A stretch of DNA of 64,000 nucleotides, from contig NZ_CP062788.1 in assembly GCF_025136295.1 (NCBI RefSeq), positions 1,643,001 through 1,707,000 on the forward strand, given 5' to 3'. Below the pieces are notes generated by a model. That model worked only from the letters and a program-made list of their open reading frames with translations, ran no database searches and had not been told where the DNA came from. Shown here in pieces: positions 16,098-25,261 of the stretch. This DNA comes from Aestuariispira ectoiniformans. Lineage in GTDB: Bacteria; Pseudomonadota; Alphaproteobacteria; UBA8366; Aestuariispiraceae. Numbering within the stretch: the stretch's first letter is position 1; every line of letters begins with the position of its first letter. Position numbers and translations under genes: made by a program.

Positions 16098-16649
16098 TTA
16101 CGCAGCCAGCGTATCGCCGCCGACAGCGCGGTTGCAGGGGCACAGTTCGTCCGTCTGCAGGGCGTCCAGAACGCGCAGGGTGTCCTGCGGGTTACGGCCG
16201 ACGTTCAGGTTGTTGACATAGACGTGCTGGATGGTGTTGTGCGGGTCGACAACGAAGGTCGCACGCAGGGCAACGCCTTCTTCGGAACGCACGCCCAGGC
16301 CGTCGATCAGATCGCCGGTGGTGTCAGCAAAGGACCACTGGTTCAGACCGTTCAGGTCCTTGTGCTCACGGCGCCATGCCAGCTTGCAGAATTCGTTGTC
16401 GCTGCTGCCGCCCAGGACGACTGCGTCACGCTCTTCGAAATCTTCTGCCAGTTTGGCGAATTCGACGATTTCGGTCGGGCAGACGAAGGTGAAGTCTTTC
16501 GGGTAGAAGAAGATTACCTTCCACTTACCTTCAAAGCTGTCCTGTGTGATTTTTTCGAAAGCGGATTCACCGTTTTCTTCGTGGCTGTTGAAGCCCGGTT
16601 TAACACCAACGACTTCAAATTCCGGCAATTTTTCACCAACACCCAACAT
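16098..16649 (-). CDS. ahpC: Peroxiredoxin AhpC
   Basis: 183 residues. The peroxidatic cysteine is C57 in DFTFVCPTEIVEF, the universal 2-Cys peroxiredoxin motif, preceded by FFYPKD. Two cysteines near the C-terminus, C170 and C172 (ELCPCNR), are candidate resolving residues and differ from the single VCP cysteine of enteric AhpC, consistent with the AhpD-dependent type. It reduces organic hydroperoxides, peroxynitrite and low hydrogen peroxide. Downstream of grxC, upstream of the small ORF and ahpD. Confidence 0.93.
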   Translation of the reverse strand: MLGVGEKLPEFEVVGVKPGFNSHEENGESAFEKITQDSFEGKWKVIFFYPKDFTFVCPTEIVEFAKLAEDFEERDAVVLGGSSDNEFCKLAWRREHKDLNGLNQWSFADTTGDLIDGLGVRSEEGVALRATFVVDPHNTIQHVYVNNLNVGRNPQDTLRVLDALQTDELCPCNRAVGGDTLAA

Positions 16650-16698
16650 GGTTAACTCCTTTAGTTTGGGTTGAAAAAGAAACTTGGTTTGACTGTGA

Positions 16699-16950
16699 CT
16701 ACTGGCCGATGAGGGCCATGAAGTCGGCGCGCGGCATCATGGAAAGGTCGTCAGCCCCGCCAATATGCGTCTCGCCGACGAAAATCTGAGGAACCGTATT
16801 GCGCCCTTGGGCCCGATCCTGCATAACCGCGAAACCATCCTGATCGTTGGTCACATTGATGCGGTTATAGGCCACTTTACGCTTGGTCAGCAGGCGTTCA
16901 GCGCGCTCGCAGTAAGGGCAGTTGTCCTTGATGTAAACGTCGACTGACAT
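16699..16950 (-). CDS. grxC: Glutaredoxin 3
   Basis: 83 residues with the CPYC active site at 11-14, the TVPQIF cis-proline segment (read as NTVPQIFVG) and GGADDL glutathione-binding residues, all standard for monomeric dithiol glutaredoxins. It is the first gene of the run toward ahpC-ahpD, 49 bases before ahpC, and is directly divergent from oxyR. Glutaredoxin could reduce the peroxiredoxin; the linkage supports a joint peroxide response. Confidence 0.93.
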   Translation of the reverse strand: MSVDVYIKDNCPYCERAERLLTKRKVAYNRINVTNDQDGFAVMQDRAQGRNTVPQIFVGETHIGGADDLSMMPRADFMALIGQ

Positions 16951-17012
16951 GGTTCTCTCTCAATTCGTTAAACTGTGTTTTCGTTTTGACATCTGGAATG
17001 TAGCGAGTGTTC

Positions 17013-17094
17013 TCGATACAGTCTAATTCTTAATATCAATTACTGTTATCGACAAAATCGATTTCTATATTTAAGGTAAATTCGAATTTATCGA
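17013..17094. promoter_or_regulatory. Candidate OxyR operator, grxC/oxyR intergenic
   Basis: The divergent region has repeated CGAT half-sites: TCGATA (17013-17018), the dyad ATCG-N7-CGAT (17048-17062) and TCGA-N5-TCGA (17082-17094). The ATCG-N7-CGAT dyad fits the T-N11-A form of LysR-type sites, and several half-sites along one face suit a tetrameric regulator such as OxyR. The region is A/T-rich and serves both promoters. Confidence 0.5.
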
Positions 17095-17107
17095 TGTGAG
17101 GATTCCC

Positions 17108-18025
17108 ATGCCTTTGCCAACGATGAGGCAGCTTCAGTATTTGTCGGCCGTCGCCGAACATCTGTCATTCAGCGGGGCGGCGGATGCCTGTTTTGTGACC
17201 CAGTCGACCCTGTCTTCCGGGATCAAGGAACTGGAAACCCTGATCGGGGCAACGCTGGTGGAACGGACCCGGCGCAAGGTGATGCTGACCCCTTTGGGGC
17301 GGCAGGTTCTGGAAAAGGGTGAAAAGATTCTTGAGATTGCCCGCGAGATCGAGGATATGGCCGCCGACGCGGAAGAACCGTTGTCGGGCACTTTGCGTCT
17401 GGGCGTGATCCCGACTATCGGGCCGTTTCTGCTGCCGACCTTGATGCCTGCCCTGCAGGATGCCTTTCCCAAGGTCAAACTGGAAGTGCGGGAGGATTTG
17501 AGCGCCTCTCTCGTGGACAAGCTGTCCCACGGGCAGTTGGATGTGGTGCTGTTTGCCCTGCCTTACGATGCGCCGGACCTGGTCACGGTGACGGTCGGGC
17601 ATGACCCCTTTGTCCTGTTGGAAAATACCAAGGCCGAATCGACCCGCGGCGGGCGAGAAATCCTGTCATTGGAGGAACTGGGGCAGGGGGATCGGTCCGT
17701 CCTATTGCTGGAAGACGGGCACTGCCTGCGCGACCATGCGCTGTCTGCCTGCCAGTTGGACACGGTCAACGACGCCTTCCGCGCCAGCAGCCTGCATACC
17801 CTGGTCCAGATGGTCGGGCAGGGGCTGGGCGTGACCTTGCTGCCGGAGATGGCGGTGACCAGCGGCATCCTGAATACCGCGCCCAATCTCAAAATCCGTA
17901 GTTTCGCCGACCCGCAACCCTCGCGCCGCATCGGCCTCGCCTGGCGCAAATCGGCGGCCCGCGCCCGGGACTATAAAATCCTCGCGGATTTTTTGAGCGA
18001 GTGGTTGAAGGAAATTGCCCGCTAA
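17108..18025 (+). CDS. oxyR: Hydrogen peroxide-inducible regulator OxyR
   Basis: 305 residues, LysR type. The N-terminal helix-turn-helix is followed by the effector domain with the redox pair C206 and C215 in EDGHCLRDHALSAC, the same nine-residue spacing as the disulfide-forming pair in E. coli OxyR. The ATG at 17108 is preferred to the GTG twelve bases before it because GAGG lies six bases upstream. Divergent from grxC-ahpC-ORF-ahpD, which it most likely activates when oxidised. Confidence 0.93.
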   Translation: MPLPTMRQLQYLSAVAEHLSFSGAADACFVTQSTLSSGIKELETLIGATLVERTRRKVMLTPLGRQVLEKGEKILEIAREIEDMAADAEEPLSGTLRLGVIPTIGPFLLPTLMPALQDAFPKVKLEVREDLSASLVDKLSHGQLDVVLFALPYDAPDLVTVTVGHDPFVLLENTKAESTRGGREILSLEELGQGDRSVLLLEDGHCLRDHALSACQLDTVNDAFRASSLHTLVQMVGQGLGVTLLPEMAVTSGILNTAPNLKIRSFADPQPSRRIGLAWRKSAARARDYKILADFLSEWLKEIAR

Positions 18026-18114
18026 ATTGTCCCGGTCACAATTTTGCTTTTGGGGATGGGGCCGCGCGCAGCCTATATCTGTTGGAAACAACAGGAATAG
18101 CGGAGATCGGGACG

Positions 18115-18600
18115 ATGACGGCAATGTTGATGCGTTACAAGGCCTGGGCCGACGAGCGGGTGTTCGAGGCGGTGCGCGGCCTGCCTGAGGAAGAAATCTA
18201 CAAGCACCGCAAGACCCATTTCAAAAGCATCGCCCATACCCTGAACCATGTCTATGTGATCGACCGGATTTTCCAGGGCCATCTGACGGGCCAGGCCCAT
18301 GGCTTCACTGCGCGCAATACCAAGGAAACGCCCCGGATTGAGGATCTCTGGGCGCAAGTTCAGGAATTGGACGCCTGGTATATCGATTATTTCGATCAAC
18401 TGTCAGCCGAGGCGCTGGCGAAAACCGTGCATTTCAAATTCGTCGATGGCGGCGAGGGGGCCATGACCCGCAGCGAGATCGCCGTTCATCTCGCCAATCA
18501 CGCCACCTATCACCGGGGCTTTGTCGGCGACATGCTGAACCAATGCGGCGTCACCCCGAAGGCCACCGACTTGCCGGTCTACCTTCGGGATGTGCATTGA
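18115..18600 (+). CDS. DinB-family protein
   Basis: About 161 residues forming the four-helix DinB/YfiT-like bundle. The metal-binding histidines are visible as H in TLNHVYVIDR and the pair in LANHATYHRG. Members bind divalent metal and often act as thiol-dependent transferases; function here is unknown. The frame is open from 18001, but the ATG at 18115 (GGAG upstream) gives normal length and avoids overlap with oxyR. Confidence 0.8.
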   Translation: MTAMLMRYKAWADERVFEAVRGLPEEEIYKHRKTHFKSIAHTLNHVYVIDRIFQGHLTGQAHGFTARNTKETPRIEDLWAQVQELDAWYIDYFDQLSAEALAKTVHFKFVDGGEGAMTRSEIAVHLANHATYHRGFVGDMLNQCGVTPKATDLPVYLRDVH

Positions 18601-18687
18601 CTAACGCATAGCGCTTTCTGGCTGAACTTACGTATCACCGTGTTGATCGTGGGGGGCCGAGTATAGATGGCTGAGTGCGCTGTCTGA

Positions 18688-18771
18688 GGTCCCGGCCTTC
18701 GCCGGGATGAGCGGTAAGATTATTGGAAACCAAACCCATACCCCGTTCGTTCCGGCGAAGGCCGGAATCTC
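18688..18771. repeat. REP-like palindromes, inverted pair
   Basis: Copy f at 18688-18714 (GGTCCCGGCCTTCGCCGGGA + TGAGCGG) and copy g at 18743-18771 (CCGTTCGTTCCGGCGAAGGC + CGGAATCTC) face each other across 28 bases, as in a BIME. The surrounding 18601-18861 has nothing else recognisable. Confidence 0.7.
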
Positions 18772-18861
18772 CAGCCGCCCGCTTCAACCGAATTGATGGC
18801 GGAGTGACAGGGGCGAGCTTACAACGAAATAATATCGCGTGCTTGCTATCGGCAAGGGCAA

Positions 18862-19167
18862 TTAGCTGAACACCGGACGCGTGAAGCTGCGCTCATAGGA
18901 GAGGAAGCAGCGGGTGTCTTCCCAATATTTCACCGCGGCCTGGCAGTCGGGATCATTAGCCGCTTCCTGACGATAGACCTCATAGGCAGCGAGGCTGTCG
19001 AAGCTGAACAGCGCATAGGCGATGTCGCTCGGACCTTCATGGGGCAGGAAATAGCCGTGATGTTTGCCGCCGAATTTCTCCACCAGCGGAATCCACATTT
19101 TCGCGTAAGTCTCGAATTCCGCGATTTTGTGGGCGTCGATCACATAGCGCAACGTACAGGTAATCAT
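18862..19167 (-). CDS. NIPSNAP-family protein
   Basis: 101 residues. The pattern ITCTLRYVIDAHKIAEFETY, then WIPLVEKFGGKHHGYFLPHE and the closing SYERSFTRP is the NIPSNAP ferredoxin-like fold. Function is not known; members are found in varied catabolic clusters. It is the last gene of a minus-strand run starting at the GST gene, 22 bases after the DUF1801 gene. Confidence 0.85.
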   Translation of the reverse strand: MITCTLRYVIDAHKIAEFETYAKMWIPLVEKFGGKHHGYFLPHEGPSDIAYALFSFDSLAAYEVYRQEAANDPDCQAAVKYWEDTRCFLSYERSFTRPVFS

Positions 19168-19189
19168 ATTGTCTTCCCCCGTTTGGAGC

Positions 19190-19597
19190 TTATTGGTGAT
19201 AGGTGAGCGCCCGCCGGATCAGGATGGTGAGCTTGTCGAGCGGCAGGTCTGTCTCGGTGGTGAAATGAACGGCGCGTTTGCCTTCGAAGGTGAAGTCATC
19301 CGGGAACAGGTCCCGCATCTCCGCCATCACCGTTGTCTGGCAATGGGTGTAAAGGGCAAAGCCACCCTGTTTGGGCAGACCCAGACGGATGGTGGTGCCG
19401 GATTTTGTCTTGGGTGTCAGATAGGCGGGCTGGCCCCATTTCAGGCATTCCTGCACGGGGCCGACGCCTTCGGTTTCGGCGGCAATCTCGAAGATCAGGC
19501 TGCGCAGTTGCAGCAACCCTTCGTGAGCCTCTGATGGAAAGGCGTCAAAGGCCTGTTCCACGGCGGGGTCGGCGAAGGGATATTTGCTGTCTGTCAT
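19190..19597 (-). CDS. DUF1801 family protein
   Basis: 135 residues. The stretch EIAAETEGVGPVQECLKWGQ followed by PAYLTPKTKSGTTIRLG matches the YdhG/DUF1801 fold, in which a tryptophan-glycine-proline turn is conserved. No function is assigned. It follows kynA by 18 bases and may be co-transcribed with it. Confidence 0.78.
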   Translation of the reverse strand: MTDSKYPFADPAVEQAFDAFPSEAHEGLLQLRSLIFEIAAETEGVGPVQECLKWGQPAYLTPKTKSGTTIRLGLPKQGGFALYTHCQTTVMAEMRDLFPDDFTFEGKRAVHFTTETDLPLDKLTILIRRALTYHQ

Positions 19598-19615
19598 GGG
19601 GCCTGGAGTCTCAGC

Positions 19616-20476
19616 TTAAAGTTCGGTGCGCAGATTCCATAGCTCGGGGAAGAAGGTATAGGCAAGGGCCTTTTCCAGATAGGTGACCCCGCCGGTGCCG
19701 CCCGTTCCCCGGCGCATGCCGATGATGCGGCTGACGGTTTTCAGATGGCGGAAGCGCCATTGCTGGAAACTGTCCTCCAGGTCCACCAGCTTTTCCGCCA
19801 GTTCGTAGAGTTCCCAGTGATCACTTGTGTTGTGATAGACGGTGATCCAGGCGGCCTCGACACTGTCATTGGCCTCATGACGCTGGGCGAAATCGCGGTT
19901 CAGGACGGCCTCGTCAATGGCAAAGCCCCTGCGCGCCAGCAAGGCAATGCATTCGTCATAGAGGCTGCGCCCATTCAGCGCCTCCACCAGCGGCCTGTGA
20001 ATATCGTCGCGATGCTGATGCGGGGCGAGCAGGGCCGGGTTCTTGTTGCCCATGCGGTATTCGATCTCGCGATATTGATAGGACTGGAAGCCGGAACTAT
20101 GGCCCAGGGCGTCCCGGAAGCTCAGGTAATCCGCCGGCGTCATGGTGGCCAGCACCGACCAGGACTGGATCATCTGCGTCTGGATCTTGGAGACGCGGGA
20201 CAGCATCTTGAAGGCGGGCTGCAGATTGTCTGCTGCAATCATGCCCTGGGCGGCCTTCAGTTCATGCAGGATCAGCTTCATCCACAACTCGGTCGCCTGA
20301 TGGATGATGATGAACAGCGGTTCGTCATGCTCGTCCGACAGGGGATGCTGGGCGGAAAGAAGAGTGTCCAGGCCCAGATAGTCGCCATAGGACATGTCGC
20401 CGCTGAAATCCGCATGCGCGCCTTTGGGCATGATTGGCGAGGCAGTGGTATTTTCCTGATCTTTATTGTTTGTCAT
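19616..20476 (-). CDS. kynA: Tryptophan 2,3-dioxygenase
   Basis: About 286 residues from the ATG at 20476. The sequence [20 protein letters not shown], then [20 protein letters not shown] carries the heme-binding histidine region of TDO, and [15 protein letters not shown] the substrate loop. It is a tetrameric cytosolic heme enzyme that opens the indole ring of tryptophan to give N-formylkynurenine. The longer frame reaches into kynB; the chosen start sits one base after the kynB stop, as expected for coupled genes. Confidence 0.95.
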   Translation of the reverse strand: MTNNKDQENTTASPIMPKGAHADFSGDMSYGDYLGLDTLLSAQHPLSDEHDEPLFIIIHQATELWMKLILHELKAAQGMIAADNLQPAFKMLSRVSKIQTQMIQSWSVLATMTPADYLSFRDALGHSSGFQSYQYREIEYRMGNKNPALLAPHQHRDDIHRPLVEALNGRSLYDECIALLARRGFAIDEAVLNRDFAQRHEANDSVEAAWITVYHNTSDHWELYELAEKLVDLEDSFQQWRFRHLKTVSRIIGMRRGTGGTGGVTYLEKALAYTFFPELWNLRTEL

Positions 20477-20477
20477 T

Positions 20478-21113
20478 TCAGTCCTCAAGCGAACGAAGGA
20501 TGGCGCGAACCGGGGCCGCATCCAGATTGGCGAGTTTCAGGGGCAGGGCGATCAACTCGTAAACACCTGCGGGAACATTATCCAGGACCAGGCCTTCCAG
20601 AATCGCCATCTGCGCGCTGCGCACGGCGTGATGGGCATCCATGGTCTTGGAGGTCTGCGGGTCGAGCGAGGGGGTGTCCGTGCCCACCAGCTTCACATGG
20701 CGTTGTGCCAGCGCCTCTATGGTCTCCGGGGCGATGGCCTTGAACCTTTCGTCCCACTGGTCGACCGGTGCTTTGTCGTAGGTCCGGAACAGCACACGGC
20801 TCACCCCGATCTGCAGATGGTCGGCGAAATGCGCGGGCAGAACCGGCCCGTCAAAGTCACGGACATCAAAAAGCTGAACGGCGCCCAGATAATAATCCAG
20901 CGGCACATCGGCAATGGCCGCCCCGTTGGCATCATAATGGAACGGGGCATCGGCATGGGCACCTGTATGGGTGGACATGGCAAAGCGCGACACATTCACC
21001 GGGCATTCGTCGTTCAGTTCCCAGGTGCGGCTTTCGCTGTAGTCCGTATCGCCGGGCCAGACGGGAATGCCGGGCCGGATGGCGGGGCTGATGTCCCAGA
21101 TTTTTCGTGTCAT
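20478..21113 (-). CDS. kynB: Kynurenine formamidase
   Basis: About 211 residues, family length. It has the cyclase-type metal site [13 protein letters not shown], and [18 protein letters not shown] at the start. KynB hydrolyses N-formylkynurenine, the product of the next gene. The ATG at 21113 follows GAGGGAACGCC; the upstream in-frame start would overlap that site. kynU (kynureninase) is not in the window, so the pathway is completed elsewhere or stops at kynurenine. Confidence 0.95.
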   Translation of the reverse strand: MTRKIWDISPAIRPGIPVWPGDTDYSESRTWELNDECPVNVSRFAMSTHTGAHADAPFHYDANGAAIADVPLDYYLGAVQLFDVRDFDGPVLPAHFADHLQIGVSRVLFRTYDKAPVDQWDERFKAIAPETIEALAQRHVKLVGTDTPSLDPQTSKTMDAHHAVRSAQMAILEGLVLDNVPAGVYELIALPLKLANLDAAPVRAILRSLED

Positions 21114-21126
21114 GGCGTTCCCTCTT

Positions 21127-21732
21127 CTATCCGGCGTCAATGGTAACATAACCGGGAAGGGCAGAGATGCGTTCCATCCAGCCGTTGATTGCGGGATAAC
21201 CTGTCAGGTCGAAACCGCCTTCCGGTGCCACATGGGTATAGGCGTAAAGCGCAATGTCGGCGATGCTGCAGCGTTGTCCGACAAACCAGTCATGATCGCG
21301 CAGATGTATTTCCATGACGTCCAGAGCCGCATAACCACGTTCCATCTTTTCCGGCAGAGCCGCTTCGCGTTCCGGCGTCATGCCTGCAATGGAGCGCCAG
21401 AAGCGTGCGACGGCGATATAAGGCTCGTGGCTGTATTGCTCAAAAAATATCCAGCGCAGAACCTGTGCCCGGTCAAAGGTATCTTCGGGCAGGAAGGGCG
21501 TGTTTTCCGCCAGATAGAAGAGGATCGCACCCGATTCCGGTAACGAGCGCCCGTCTTCCAGCAGAAGCATTGGGATTTTGCCTGCGGGGTTTCTGGACAG
21601 GAACTCATCCGTGTGGGTGGCGCCGGCCAGAATATCAACTTCCTCATAGCGGTAGGAATGACCCAGAAGCCGTAACAGCAACCGCACTTTGTAACCGTTT
21701 CCGGATGGTCGGTAGTCGTAAAGCGTTAACAT
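21127..21732 (-). CDS. Glutathione S-transferase family protein
   Basis: 201 residues with a thioredoxin-fold N-domain (LTLYDYRPSGNGYKVRLLLR; NPAGKIPMLLLEDG; LPESGAILFYLAE) and an all-helical C-domain (VGQRCSIADIALYAYTHVA). The serine of the SGN motif is the usual catalytic position. It is first in the run to kynB, 13 bases before it, so a role in tryptophan catabolism is possible but unproven. Confidence 0.88.
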   Translation of the reverse strand: MLTLYDYRPSGNGYKVRLLLRLLGHSYRYEEVDILAGATHTDEFLSRNPAGKIPMLLLEDGRSLPESGAILFYLAENTPFLPEDTFDRAQVLRWIFFEQYSHEPYIAVARFWRSIAGMTPEREAALPEKMERGYAALDVMEIHLRDHDWFVGQRCSIADIALYAYTHVAPEGGFDLTGYPAINGWMERISALPGYVTIDAG

Positions 21733-21845
21733 CGCCAGCGCCTTGTATTTTATGCTTAAACTATTGCCAATGTGGCGCGGTGTGCTGATCTGCGCAAGTG
21801 AGGATTTATGAGCCTTTGGCCAAGAAAAACTTTGTCAAAGAAAAT

Positions 21846-21867
21846 GGGCGCGCCGGGGAGCGCGCCC
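21846..21867 (-). terminator. Intrinsic terminator of hsp20
   Basis: GGGCGCGC and GCGCGCCC form an 8-bp GC stem with a six-base loop; on the minus strand it is followed by ATTTTCTTT. It lies 33 bases past the hsp20 stop. Confidence 0.75.
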
Positions 21868-21899
21868 AATAAGGACAGGGGAGGGGAGAGGGAGTTTAG

Positions 21900-22355
21900 T
21901 TACTTATTCTCGATAGCCTTCTGGCTGTCGCCGTTCGAGATCGGAACGCTTCTCGGTTTTTTCGCTTCCGGCACAATGCGGGTCAGTTTGACATGCAGCA
22001 GGCCGTTTTCCAGCTTTGCGCCCTCGACCTTGATGAATTCCGCCAGCGAAAAGCGCCGTTCAAAAGCACGTTCTGCGATGCCGCGATGCAGGAAAACACG
22101 TTCCTTTTCCGCATCCTGGCCGTTGTCATGGCGACCGGTAATCTTCAACTGGTTGTCCTGAATCTCTACATTCAGGTCTGCCTCTGAGAACCCGGCGACC
22201 GCCATGGAAATCTGGTAGCTGTCGTCGTCCAGCTTTTCGATATTGTAGGGGGGATAGCTGGAGGTATTTTCACTTGCCATATTATCCAGCAGGCGGGCCA
22301 TGCGATCAAAGCCGACCGTCGACCGGAAAAGAGGCGAAAAATCAAATTCACGCAT
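21900..22355 (-). CDS. Small heat shock protein, Hsp20 family
   Basis: 151 residues. The alpha-crystallin domain spans about 35-130, with YPPYNIEKLDDDSYQISMAV at its start, the LKITGRHD strand, RGIAERAFERRFSL and GLLHVKLTR. The N-terminal FDFSPLFRSTVGFDRM is the IbpA/HspD type of Alpha- and Gammaproteobacteria. It holds unfolding proteins for later refolding by DnaK/ClpB. The message leader folds so as to hide the ribosome binding site (see next entry), suggesting control by temperature. Confidence 0.94.
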   Translation of the reverse strand: MREFDFSPLFRSTVGFDRMARLLDNMASENTSSYPPYNIEKLDDDSYQISMAVAGFSEADLNVEIQDNQLKITGRHDNGQDAEKERVFLHRGIAERAFERRFSLAEFIKVEGAKLENGLLHVKLTRIVPEAKKPRSVPISNGDSQKAIENK

Positions 22356-22415
22356 AAGTAGTTCTCCTCATCTGAGCGATACTTACCGCACCTTCCCAAC
22401 AGGCAAAGGTGCCAA
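22356..22415 (-). promoter_or_regulatory. ROSE-like RNA thermometer of hsp20
   Basis: On the minus strand the last hairpin before the ATG pairs AAGTA with TACTT (22380-22384 with 22356-22360). Within it TCGCTC faces GAGGAGA, the ribosome binding site; TCGCT fits the UYGCU motif of ROSE thermometers. A second hairpin pairs GCACCTT (22406-22412 reversed) with AAGGTGC (22388-22394), 7 bp. This two-hairpin leader with a weak, mismatch-rich final stem is the ROSE arrangement known from alphaproteobacterial small heat shock genes. Confidence 0.62.
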
Positions 22416-22473
22416 TCGTTGCGTTCTAACGTTCAGGCCCGATTATCGGCGCCCTTACAAATTACGATGTAAG

Positions 22474-22503
22474 AAGCGGGCCTTGAGCTTTCAAGACCCG
22501 CTT
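22474..22503 (-). terminator. Hairpin between chemoreceptor and hsp20
   Basis: AAGCGGG and CCCGCTT enclose a second stem CTTGA/TCAAG with a single mismatch. It lies 28 bases past the chemoreceptor stop and would terminate that transcript before hsp20. The T-run is short. Confidence 0.6.
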
Positions 22504-22530
22504 TTACAACTTGTAAGTTTTTCGTAATGC

Positions 22531-24675
22531 TTAGATTGATCTGATCTTCGCGGCGAAATCCTGCAATTCCTGCTGCATGACCTGGGCCTGTTGTGCCAGG
22601 GCATTGGCGGATTCCAGAACGCTGGAGGCGGCATCGTTGGTCTGGGCGACCGCTTCGGACACCGCTGTCACATTCTGCGAAACCGCGCTGGTGCCGCCGG
22701 AGGCATGCTGCGCATTGCGGGCAATCTCCTGGGTGGCGGCCCCCTGTTCCTCCACGGCGGAGGCAATGGAGGTCGCAATCGAATCCAGCTCGCTGATCAT
22801 ATCGCTGATCTCGCGGATGGACTTGGCGGACATATCGGTCGCGGATTGAATGCCGGAGACCTGCTGCGAGATTTCTTCCGTCGCCTTGGCCGTCTGACTG
22901 GCAAGGGATTTCACCTCTGTGGCGACCACGGCAAAGCCCTTGCCTGCATCACCGGCGCGGGCCGCCTCGATTGTGGCGTTGAGCGCCAGCAGATTGGTCT
23001 GTTCGGCGATGTCTGAAATCAGGTTGACCACTTCGCCGATCCGTTCTGCGGTCTCTACAAGCCCTGCTACCTGTTTGTTGGTATCGCGGGCCTGGTTGGA
23101 GGCGCGGGACGACATGCTGGTGGATTGTGAGACATTCTGGTTGATCTCGTGGATTGAGGCGGAAAGTTCCTCTGCGGCGGCCGCCGCAGTCTGGACATTC
23201 TCCGAGGCGCTGGTAGATGCGTTGGCGGCTTCGCGGGCCTGACGGTCCGCATCCTGCGCCGTTTCAGAGAGCGTTTCTGCCGTTTCCGTCATAGAGGTCG
23301 CGGCCTGGCCGACGGCCTCAACCGCCTGCTGCATGGCGAGGGTAAAGCTGCTGACCAGATCGTCCAGCGCCTTGGCGCGTTTCTCACGCTCCGCAGCTTC
23401 TGCTTCCTGTTCGGCACGCAGGCGGCGGCGTTCGGCGGCGTTTTCCTTGAAGATCATCAGGGCCTTGGCCATTGCACCGATTTCGTCCTGTCGGTTCTGG
23501 TCATGAATTTCCACATCGAGACCACCTTCTGCCAGCTCCTCCATCGCGCCGGTCATCGCCGTGAGGGGCCGGGTGATACCCTTTGATACCAGAATAGCCA
23601 CGATCACGATGATGGCGAGCAGGGCGACCGTGATAATGAGCATGACCAGTTGCATCTCACGCACCGGTGCGCCGATTTCCTCTTCGGCCTGTGAGGCGAC
23701 AACGGTCCAGCGATGCCCCAGGAAGTCCAGAGGCGCAAAAGCCGCCAGCACCTGGACGCCAACCGGGTTCGTGAAGGTGTCAGAGCCGCTTTCGCCCGCC
23801 TTGATGGCTTCTGTGACGGCGGGGATCACCTTGAATTTCATGAAGGAAGGTTCGTCGGACAGGCGCGAATTACTGCGCCACAGGCCGTCCGTACCGGCCA
23901 GGTATGTTTCGCCTGTCTCACCCAGACCGACGACATTCTGCATCACACTGTCCAGCCTGCTGACCGGCAATTGGATTGCGAGGACCCCTTTGTAGCGGCC
24001 ATTGGTGAAGATCGGCTCGGCAAGAAAGGCGGCTGGCTCTCCGCCCCTTGGGGCATAGGGTTCATAGTCGATGAAAACCTGTTGGCCTTCCTCAAGTTTG
24101 GCGGCTGCGCGGAAGGCCTCTCCCAGTCCGCTGTCCTTGAACTGCCCTGTCATGATGTTTTCTGCAAAATCGGGCCGCTTGAAGACGGAGTAGACGACAT
24201 TGCCCTCGTCATCGATGAGGTACAGATCGTCAAAACCCTGGGCCAGGGTATGGTCGGAGAACCAGGCGTGGTTGCGGATATGCTTGTTCGTGTAGTCCGA
24301 CTTGTCGTCACCGCCTTTATAGAGTTCGCGGTGGTCCGGGTTCGGGTTTTCGTCGATATAAAGGCGCTGCAATTCTGTGGTGGCGTTATCCTTGAGCTTT
24401 CCATAAGCCCTGGCAAAGCGTGAGATTGCCAGCGTCACGGTCTTGTTGGTGACAAGAGAGTGGACGTCGGCGGAAACGCCTTCCAGATAGTCGCTGATCG
24501 CCTGCTTCTTGGCGGACAGAACGCCTGACAGTTTGTCCTGGTTTGATTGATGGGCGAGTGATTGTGCCTGCAAGACGCCAGCCAGCCCCAAAGCCAATCC
24601 TAAAACAAGTACCGAACCAATTACGAGCAGCGGAATCTTTTGTGAAATCTTAAGATTCGTCAAACCACGCAGCAT
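22531..24675 (-). CDS. Methyl-accepting chemotaxis protein with dCache sensor
   Basis: 714 residues. A first membrane helix (about 15-37), a ~290-residue periplasmic dCache-type domain (features [20 protein letters not shown] and a membrane-proximal QVLAAFAPL), a second helix (about 342-364), a HAMP domain ([18 protein letters not shown]), and a cytoplasmic signalling rod with the conserved tip [20 protein letters not shown]. There is no C-terminal pentapeptide for CheR binding. The ligand is unknown. It stands alone; no che genes are nearby. Confidence 0.93.
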   Translation of the reverse strand: MLRGLTNLKISQKIPLLVIGSVLVLGLALGLAGVLQAQSLAHQSNQDKLSGVLSAKKQAISDYLEGVSADVHSLVTNKTVTLAISRFARAYGKLKDNATTELQRLYIDENPNPDHRELYKGGDDKSDYTNKHIRNHAWFSDHTLAQGFDDLYLIDDEGNVVYSVFKRPDFAENIMTGQFKDSGLGEAFRAAAKLEEGQQVFIDYEPYAPRGGEPAAFLAEPIFTNGRYKGVLAIQLPVSRLDSVMQNVVGLGETGETYLAGTDGLWRSNSRLSDEPSFMKFKVIPAVTEAIKAGESGSDTFTNPVGVQVLAAFAPLDFLGHRWTVVASQAEEEIGAPVREMQLVMLIITVALLAIIVIVAILVSKGITRPLTAMTGAMEELAEGGLDVEIHDQNRQDEIGAMAKALMIFKENAAERRRLRAEQEAEAAEREKRAKALDDLVSSFTLAMQQAVEAVGQAATSMTETAETLSETAQDADRQAREAANASTSASENVQTAAAAAEELSASIHEINQNVSQSTSMSSRASNQARDTNKQVAGLVETAERIGEVVNLISDIAEQTNLLALNATIEAARAGDAGKGFAVVATEVKSLASQTAKATEEISQQVSGIQSATDMSAKSIREISDMISELDSIATSIASAVEEQGAATQEIARNAQHASGGTSAVSQNVTAVSEAVAQTNDAASSVLESANALAQQAQVMQQELQDFAAKIRSI

Positions 24676-24877
24676 AAAAATTGTCTCCCAATTCCTATAC
24701 GTCCCGGGCAGGTTTTGTCTGTTTTATGAGCCAGCCAGGCCGTACTTTCCCTAAATCCCATTCCGCGGATGGTCGGGATTAGTGAGTAGACTATGCCAAT
24801 AGATTGTTAATGAAAGTTTTTTTTATGCGTCTTTTTTAGTCAATTATCCTGCAATTTTTGAAATTTAAGGCAAATAA

Positions 24878-24903
24878 AAAGGGCCCGGAAAGACCGGACC
24901 CTT
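24878..24903 (-). terminator. Intrinsic terminator of rpmE
   Basis: On the minus strand AAGGGTCCGG and CCGGGCCCTTTTT form a near-perfect stem followed by a T-run. It lies 23 bases past the rpmE stop. Confidence 0.8.
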
Positions 24904-24926
24904 TGAAACTTGGCTGGAAGACTGTC

Positions 24927-25148
24927 TTACTTCAGGCCAAAGCTTTCGAAGCGCTTGTTGAAGCGTGCCAACTGGCCGCCTTCCTGCAGGCGACGCTCGC
25001 CACCCGTCCAAGCCGGGTGAGACTTGGGGTCGATGTCCAGCTTCAGTACGTCGCCCGCCTTGCCCATGGTGGAGCGGGTAACGTAGGTGGTGCCGTCGGT
25101 CATTTCGACGGTGATTTCGTGGTATTCCGGGTGGATGTCGGCTTTCAT
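24927..25148 (-). CDS. rpmE: Ribosomal protein bL31
   Basis: 73 residues, [20 protein letters not shown] onward, ending [11 protein letters not shown]. There is no cysteine, so it is the zinc-free form. bL31 bridges the two ribosomal subunits. It follows the MotB-like gene by 113 bases and has its own terminator. Confidence 0.96.
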   Translation of the reverse strand: MKADIHPEYHEITVEMTDGTTYVTRSTMGKAGDVLKLDIDPKSHPAWTGGERRLQEGGQLARFNKRFESFGLK

Positions 25149-25261
25149 TTTTTCTCTCCAGCAACCGTCGCGCCGATGGGCTGCAACGTGTCAGTAAAAT
25201 TCATAATCGCGGCGTTGTAACGGAAGCAGCCCTACGGCGCAACCGGAATCTGTTGGTTTTG

